Positions 58,135 through 64,000 of a DNA stretch of 64,000 nucleotides are shown here, in pieces. Within the stretch, counting starts at the first letter, position 1, and every line of letters begins with the position of its first letter. The notes below the pieces were generated by a model. That model had not been told where the DNA came from. It saw only the letters and a program-made list of their open reading frames with translations, and searched no databases. Origin of the DNA: Eleginops maclovinus (Eukaryota; Chordata; Actinopteri; Perciformes; Eleginopidae); NCBI RefSeq assembly GCF_036324505.1, contig NC_086351.1, forward strand, positions 7,310,001-7,374,000. The letters are read 5' to 3'. The translations under genes were made by a program, and so were the position numbers.

Positions 58135-58576
58135 AGCAGGGCACTACGGAAAACGGGAGGGGTCAAAAGAATCCAATTCCGTACACGCGGCAATACTAAA
58201 GAAAGGATTTAGAAAATATAGAGTGACAGTGACTCTAATAGCTCAGGTCGTATTCAAAACGGTTTTTTGTGTTTTTTTATTTGTATTAATTTAATAAATT
58301 AAGTCATGTGTTAGTTTTAACTTCCCTTCAAACTGTGTTAAGCACACATCTGAGTAGTTTTTTATTTTTCCATTTGCAGTGTAAACGTTATAATTGTATT
58401 GTCTTTTTAATCTGTGCACATTATACATTTTAAACATCTGTCCGACCAGGGAGAGGAATTTCTTAGTTAGGGATTTCTGTACACACAAACTGAAGGATTG
58501 ACAATAAAGTTCACTTTTACTTCTTCCATGTGGGCCATGTGAGATATGGAGCTATATAAAAAACCGCAGATAGATT

Positions 58577-58632
58577 AGACAGAACAGAACAGACAGAACA
58601 GAACAGACAGAACAGAACAGACAGACAGACAG
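58577..58632. repeat. AGACAGAACAGA minisatellite
   Basis: Irregular array of AGAC and AGAACAG words. Confidence 0.85.
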
Positions 58633-59512
58633 CGCGGTTTTACTGGAGTGTATTTTTTTTGTTGTTGCCATGCTGCAAATGTTCCATACAAAGACAGAAG
58701 TCAGCAGTACTATTCTTCCACATGTGAGAAGATTTTTAAAAACTAATAAAAAACAAAAGTATTCAATACATAAGAATTGTCCTACATCTTTGCGTTTTAC
58801 CAAATTATCCTTGCTTCATAGCTATTGATTTTTGACTAAGTTTGACTAGAATTTTTTTTTGGACCATCTAACATTAAAAAGTCAGCCATTATTGTTGCAA
58901 ACTGGTAAATGCAAAGGATCCAGTACATTGATAAGCCAAACGGACATATTTGTAGAGCAACTTTAAACAACAAGGTAGTTTGAAATGCTTTATTAAGAGC
59001 ATTAGAAAAACATTGACTGCAAAAAAAGAACAGAAACAATGTATATAAAAACACAAAAAATCTATTAAAAACTGAATAAAAAAATAGGAAATAGGAATAA
59101 GATGTTTTGTTTTTACCCCTTTAACCCCAGAAGCAATGTGCACTTATATGCATGCTTGAAAAACATTTACAATCGTTTTCCACTATTTACAATCTCTTTA
59201 CAACTTTGCAAAATTCAGTTTGACTTACATTATTGAAGAAAATATTTAAGTTTTGTTGCTGAATAGATAAACCTGAACACATCTGCAATTCTGCAATAGG
59301 TTTAAAACAATAAAAATATATACAATTTGGTTTGAATCAAAAGGTTTTAGTTCAAGGTGATCATCATTTTCATCCAGCCTTCATTAAATGAAAGCTTGTT
59401 TAGAAACAGAACATTTCTACGCCGTATTATGGCATAAATATTAATAGAAACATATCGAAAACGTTGCTAAAACGCGCAGGCGCGTTCGCCGCCCTCAGGG
59501 TTTTAATGACAA

Positions 59513-59658
59513 AGTCGAGTCCTTTCGAGTCATCGCGAGTCCGAATGCACGAGTTGGAGTCCGAGTTCAAGTCATTAGTGCTCAAGTCCAAGTCAAGTCA
59601 CGAGTATCTAAATTTAGCTCACGAGTCGGACTCTAGTCCGAGTCCCGCGCTCGAGTAC
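59513..59658. repeat. Degenerate GAGTC/AAGTC pentamer array
   Basis: Words such as CGAGTCC, CAAGTC and GAGTCGGACTC recur every 5 to 12 bases, including inverted copies such as GAGTCGGACTCTAGTCCGAGTC. It resembles a degenerate satellite found in fish genomes. It ends about 310 bases before the stop of the next gene. Confidence 0.6.
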
Positions 59659-59964
59659 TACAACACTGCTGTTTGCTATCCTGTCTCATAGTTAAACAAG
59701 CTCCCCTGATATCGGGATTGCAGTTAATATCCACATATTCTGTTGTAGCCTGAAAACTAACGACTGCACCTTGGCTAATAAACCAAAATGAAAAAAATAA
59801 CACATGTCTGTATGAAGCACCTAAAAAGGGTTGGATAATGTTAAGCAGATGCAGTAGCAAACAAATGTCCTTGCAGGATTCTTACATTTTTTAGTTTCAA
59901 TCTTCATGGTTGATTGCACTTATTGTAAGTCGCTTCAATGTAATTTAAACACTTGTCAGTTTCT

Positions 59965-62900
59965 TTACAACTGACCTTTGGATCCTGACCACTTCTGCAC
60001 CAGGTCATTCCTGTTTATGTCCTTGAAAATCATTTTGGTCAACTCCAAGCAATCTTGGTCGTAGGTCTGCGACATCAGATTCACCAGGTCGAACATGTCA
60101 CTGTTCTCCAGTTCGCTGTATGGGATGCTTGAGAGGTCTGGGGGGAAATGTATGTTCAGCAGGAACCATTTAAATGCTTTGAAGTCTTCCTTTCCCAAAT
60201 CTTTCAGCATTTTCAAAAGCCTCTCTTTTCTAGTTGTGACAGATGTCTCCTGAGGAACTCAAAGTCAACAATGGGAGTTATTATTCAAGTATATCATCTG
60301 CTCATCTGAATGCAACATCAGCTGTGGGAGGCCCATCAAATTAAAGCTGTTTTGATTAACTTTACTCACCCCCTGCATCTCATCAGATGACCATTCCACT
60401 GAAGGGAAAATAATAAAAAGAAATATTGCATGAGAGATGGATTGAACATCTTACTTCAAACACTTTGTATCTAACTATTTTGATTCATTAAAATAAAATA
60501 CAATGGCTTTTATCACAAAATGATCAACAATGTTGGCAGCACATCAGCTTTCACTAATTTCGTGAGTTATTTAATAAAACGCCAAAATGAAACTTGTAGG
60601 GTTTATGTTCTCTTTCCTGTCGTGTGTTTGTGTAGTTGTAAAAACTCCAACAGACTGACACACCTTCTCTCTAGATAGATAGAATCGGAGGAAGAAACCC
60701 TCTTTATTTGTCACATGCATGCACACAGCAGAGCACACACAGTGAAATTAGTCCTCTGCATTTAACCCATCCTAGTACTAGGAGCAGCTCAAGGGCACCA
60801 CAGCAGGGCCTAGGAGGTGAACTGGGACCTCTCCAAGTAGCAGTCCACTTTCCATATTTCAAGTCTGTTCGGGGACTTGAACCGGCGACCCTACGATTCC
60901 CAGTCCAAGCCCCTACTGACTGAGCCACTGCTGGACACAAAGATAAGATTCAACTTTATTGTCATTGCACAGAGTACAAGTACTGGGACAACGAAATGCG
61001 GTCTCTGCATTTGACCCATCCTAGTGTTAGGAGCAGTGGGCTGCCATTATGTACGGCGCCCGGGGAGCAGTGTAGGTAACCAGTAGGTAACCAGTGTCTT
61101 GCTCAGGGACACCACGGTGGCACTTGGTCTTTCGGGGACTTGAACTGGTGACCTTCCAGTTCCCAGGCCAACCCCCTATGGACTTTGCCACCACCGCTAC
61201 ATACTCTAGTGGATTGCTTCAATTTGTGGAGCTAGTATAGATTTATAGCTGTCTTTCTTTTTGACACAGCAGACAAATCACTTTCATTAATCGTTATAGT
61301 AATTAAAGTGGTGCTCATTTTACGTAGAATTGCTCTTCCTGGTTGTAAACCAAAAGTAGTGTGTGGAAAAGTTTGAATTTCTTTCATTTAAATGAGCTTC
61401 TAAGGCATACTTTTTTAAAATCATTTACACAGTAAAACTGACAACACCAGGTTAGAGTTTCCCATTTTCCATGGTACACGCCGCTATCACCATCAATGGG
61501 ACTACCGTGGAGAGAGTCCGCAGCTGAGCTAGCACTATTTGTATTGTTGTTTTTCACACTTATTTATTTTTATGTGTTGTAATTGCAGGAACCTGCGATT
61601 TAAGTTTTTCATAGATTACATAATAAGACCTTAGTTGTGTATGTTATGACAACAAAACTTTGAATCTTGAATCAAAGATTGCTTTAGAAACTGCTTTGAA
61701 TAGAAAATAATTACCATCGCATGGATCAGTTGTGGAGGTTTGTCCACCTGTCTCTTTCACTGCAGAAATAGGCATACACAGTGTTGCATTAAGAAAAAGA
61801 ATCATTTTTATGTGACATTTATAAACAGTGGAAAATATAAATGAATATATAAATAATGGAAATATCATGTTCACATTTCAATATGGTATAAACAAACATT
61901 CCTGAAATGTCTTAATATGCAGCATCTTACCATCTGAATCACCAGAGTTTCGTAAGTCACCTGAAACACAGAACAAACAAAGTATTGATTTTTGATATTC
62001 AAAAATCAACACATTGAAATAAAGTTATTTTTTACTATGTTCAGACTTACAATGGGATTGGGCTCTCGTTAATTTAATGTAAACTTATTTGCGTAACATC
62101 TTAGTTAATTAAAAGGTGAAAGACTTGGAGCGTTAGACAGGTTGCATTATGGCTTTTTTCAAATGGTGCAAGTAAGGCTCACTGACCTTTACGAATTTCA
62201 CAGGTCCATACTGGTTCACATCGTGGTTTGCATTTCCCTTTGTTAAGTTGTGAGAGTGTAAGGTGGAAATTACTGTCTGGATTCTCAATGTACACTTCAT
62301 AGAAGTTTGGGTCTTGGCTATCATATCTGAGGGTTATTTCCTTTGTGAAGAGAAAAATAAATAAAAGATAGAGGAGATGATAAAACCAGATGAGAGGGTC
62401 AATATTGAAATAAACTAAGGATTTCAGTCATTAAAAAAAAAGGAATTAGTCACATGGCAAACAGAAGAAATGATACTGGTTATTTCAAATGGAGAAGTCC
62501 TTATTGTTAAACTGTTGATGGTATATGCATGCCAGTTTTTGAATAAGTCCACAATTTGATATGCCGCTGTTAAATTACAAGCACACATTTTCTCACATTT
62601 GCTCCCCCAGATTAACACATTTTGGCTACTGAACCATGGCAAATTGTCTGTATGGCATATCTTGTTATAATGTCTTTATTAAAGAAGGACCATGCATATG
62701 CATAACAATACATTAATTACAAAAAGAGAAGAGATGATGTAGATTTAGCTTTATTTATTACCAGAATAAAACATAATTCACTATGAACGGATCAAATTGC
62801 TGACTGACAATGCAAACTGTACCTCTGGGCAAATCTTGGCCGTTGTTATGTCTGCTGTGAGGTTGAAACCTTGTTGCATTTTCAGGTACTTGTCTGGGCG

Positions 62901-64000
62901 TGGCTTTTGGATCAATTTGAAGTTTTTTTTCTTCTTGTCCATGGTCTGGAAAAGACAATGTAAGCACAACCCTGATTGAATTTTACAGTAAGAAACATCT
63001 TTGGTTTAAAATAAATTCATGAAACAATAAGGTTTTAAAAACAGAGCGTTAGGGTCAGTATCTAGAAAACTAAAATGTTTTGTATGTTATTTTGTCATTT
63101 CAAAATAGAAATTGAGGAAAAGGTTACAAAGTTATACTTCGGGAAAAAAGTTCTTTAACGTTTTGAGAGTCAATAAAGGCAAGTCTGTTATTGACTTGAC
63201 TATTTATGGCAGCGTATGAAACAGTTCAATTCTCCTTAGAGAGATCATCTAAATCTTGCTTGATAAGTATTACCAGGAAGCAGATTATAACACAATGATG
63301 AGGTTATATGTCAACGATGTATGCATCATTGAGAGTCATATTGCAAACAGCTGATGCCATCAGACAATACAAGCCTTACAGAAAACAGATGCCAAAATAT
63401 TTCTAGTCATAGCTTATAGTTTTGGATGGAGATAGCTTGATAGGTAAGGACTTGGCTTGGCAACCAGAGGTATGACTTTACCCTCATAACAGGACTACTT
63501 TTTTCAAAATTTGGCCCACATACTCCATTGTAGGTTTTGAATTGATTTTAAGTGTTGTGCTGTTAATCATCGGTGACAGTAAGATATTCAGTAACCTCTT
63601 TAAGAGCAGGATCGAGCGGGATCAGGTAAACATGAAGAAGGATGCAGGTTGTGTCGGGTTTGGAATAGATCAGCATGTAACAGTGTATTTTCACTGGAAA
63701 GCCCATTTTCATCAGGACAGCTCTTGGAGAGAAAACTGGTTCAGACAGCTTGACATGGGAGGATGTGATTACAGACACTTTTTCCACAACATCTCCACAG
63801 TCATCTATGTGCAGGACTGCAAACTTTTGCCGTATTTTAGGGATGTCATCTGCATAGTACAAAGCACAAACAATGAATGTGGATAATACAATTGCATTGA
63901 TTTTTTTTATTAGTTTCCTCCATGATCACTTACCTATGCAGATCCAGTGTGGCAGGTACACTTCAAATAACTTGCCAGCAATCACTGTGATGTCTATAAG
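59965..64000 (-). CDS. FIIND (ZU5-UPA) protein with C-terminal pyrin-like domain, 3' part; NLRP1/CARD8-related
   Basis: The gene continues beyond the right edge. Exons in coding order: 64000-63934 (partial), 63849-63596, 62945-62823, 62340-62187, 61960-61931, 61759-61715, 60398-60370, 60249-59965; all phases close. The first exon holds VYLPHWICI, as at the end of ZU5. The second has the FIIND cleavage motif VF/SP with a histidine (LHIDD) 26 residues before the phenylalanine, the same spacing as in human NLRP1, then UPA (HVYLIPLDP). The next two exons finish UPA (FKLIQKPRPDKY, FYEVYIENP). Three exons of 30, 45 and 29 bases encode an acidic Ser/Thr linker. The last exon is a pyrin-type death fold (RLLKMLKDLGKEDFKAFKWF, IPYSELENSD, INRNDLVQKW), then a short tail and TGA. 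In the family, autoproteolysis frees a C-terminal fragment that nucleates an inflammasome. Mammalian NLRP1 and CARD8 end in CARD; here it is pyrin-like. Whether NACHT-LRR lies upstream is unknown. Confidence 0.82.
60690..60945 (-). repeat. tRNA-derived SINE copy 1
   Basis: Read on the - strand it begins CAGTGGCTCAGTCAGTAGGG (A-box-like) and has CCGGTTCAAGTCC (B-box). The body contains TGGGTTAAATGCAGAGGAC, and the 3' end reads TGACAAATAAAGAGG. It lies within an intron of the FIIND-pyrin gene. Confidence 0.65.
60946..61200 (-). repeat. tRNA-derived SINE copy 2
   Basis: This is the same family and orientation as copy 1, directly adjacent: CCAGTTCAAGTCCCCGAAAG (B-box side), TGGGTCAAATGCAGAGACC, and TGACAATAAAGTTG at the 3' end. 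Confidence 0.65.

Larger units (their letters stand above)
57174..59964. other. Spacer between dnajc28 and the FIIND-pyrin gene
   Basis: This contains the dnajc28 5' UTR intron and promoter side and the 3' flank of the next gene. A stretch near 58080-58200 is relatively CpG-rich and is a plausible dnajc28 promoter. No additional coding exon is supported; most of 58250-59450 is AT-rich. Confidence 0.4.

Noticed and set aside
60860..60945. tRNA gene on the - strand
   Set aside because: A- and B-box-like strings are present, but the sequence belongs to a SINE with a second adjacent copy and the cloverleaf stems do not pair well.

Overview
The window is nuclear DNA of a bony fish, probably a spiny-rayed (percomorph) teleost. 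Compact multi-exon vertebrate genes with GT-AG introns lie among long CA/TG microsatellites, tRNA-derived SINEs, TTAA-flanked and hAT-like transposon remnants. I rebuilt the genes by choosing splice sites so that reading phase closes across every junction and the product matches a known vertebrate family.

Layout, left to right. (1) scn1b-type voltage-gated sodium channel beta subunit, + strand, coding exons between 1960 and 14699, with a 10.5 kb first intron. That intron holds a duplicated tract whose first copy ends in raw-read-like sequence and is probably an assembly artefact. (2) gramd1a (Aster-A), a sterol-transfer protein of endoplasmic reticulum-plasma membrane contacts, - strand, 19882 to 43397, with 19 coding exons on the short transcript and an alternative, arginine/serine-rich first exon. 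(3) A spacer of about 6.6 kb with a large compound microsatellite and a CA tract. (4) A second scn1b-like beta subunit, + strand, 49983 to 53102, with the same exon phases as the first. (5) kcne1, a potassium channel beta subunit, single coding exon, + strand, 55194 to 55619. (6) dnajc28, a mitochondrial-type J-domain/DUF1992 protein, - strand, 56013 to 57173. (7) The 3' part of a gene running off the right edge on the - strand (59965 to 64000), encoding the end of a FIIND (ZU5-UPA) autoproteolytic domain followed by a C-terminal pyrin-like death fold.

scn1b next to gramd1a matches the SCN1B-GRAMD1A linkage of human chromosome 19, whereas KCNE1 and DNAJC28 are near each other on human chromosome 21, so the window joins two ancestral blocks. 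Two sodium-channel beta subunits and one potassium-channel beta subunit lie within about 55 kb; all are single-pass accessory subunits that tune excitability, but the sequence does not show that they are co-regulated.

The points most worth following up are the FIIND-pyrin gene, the second scn1b copy that lacks the C-terminal tyrosine motif, the Arg/Ser-rich alternative start of gramd1a, and the suspected false duplication in the first intron of scn1b.
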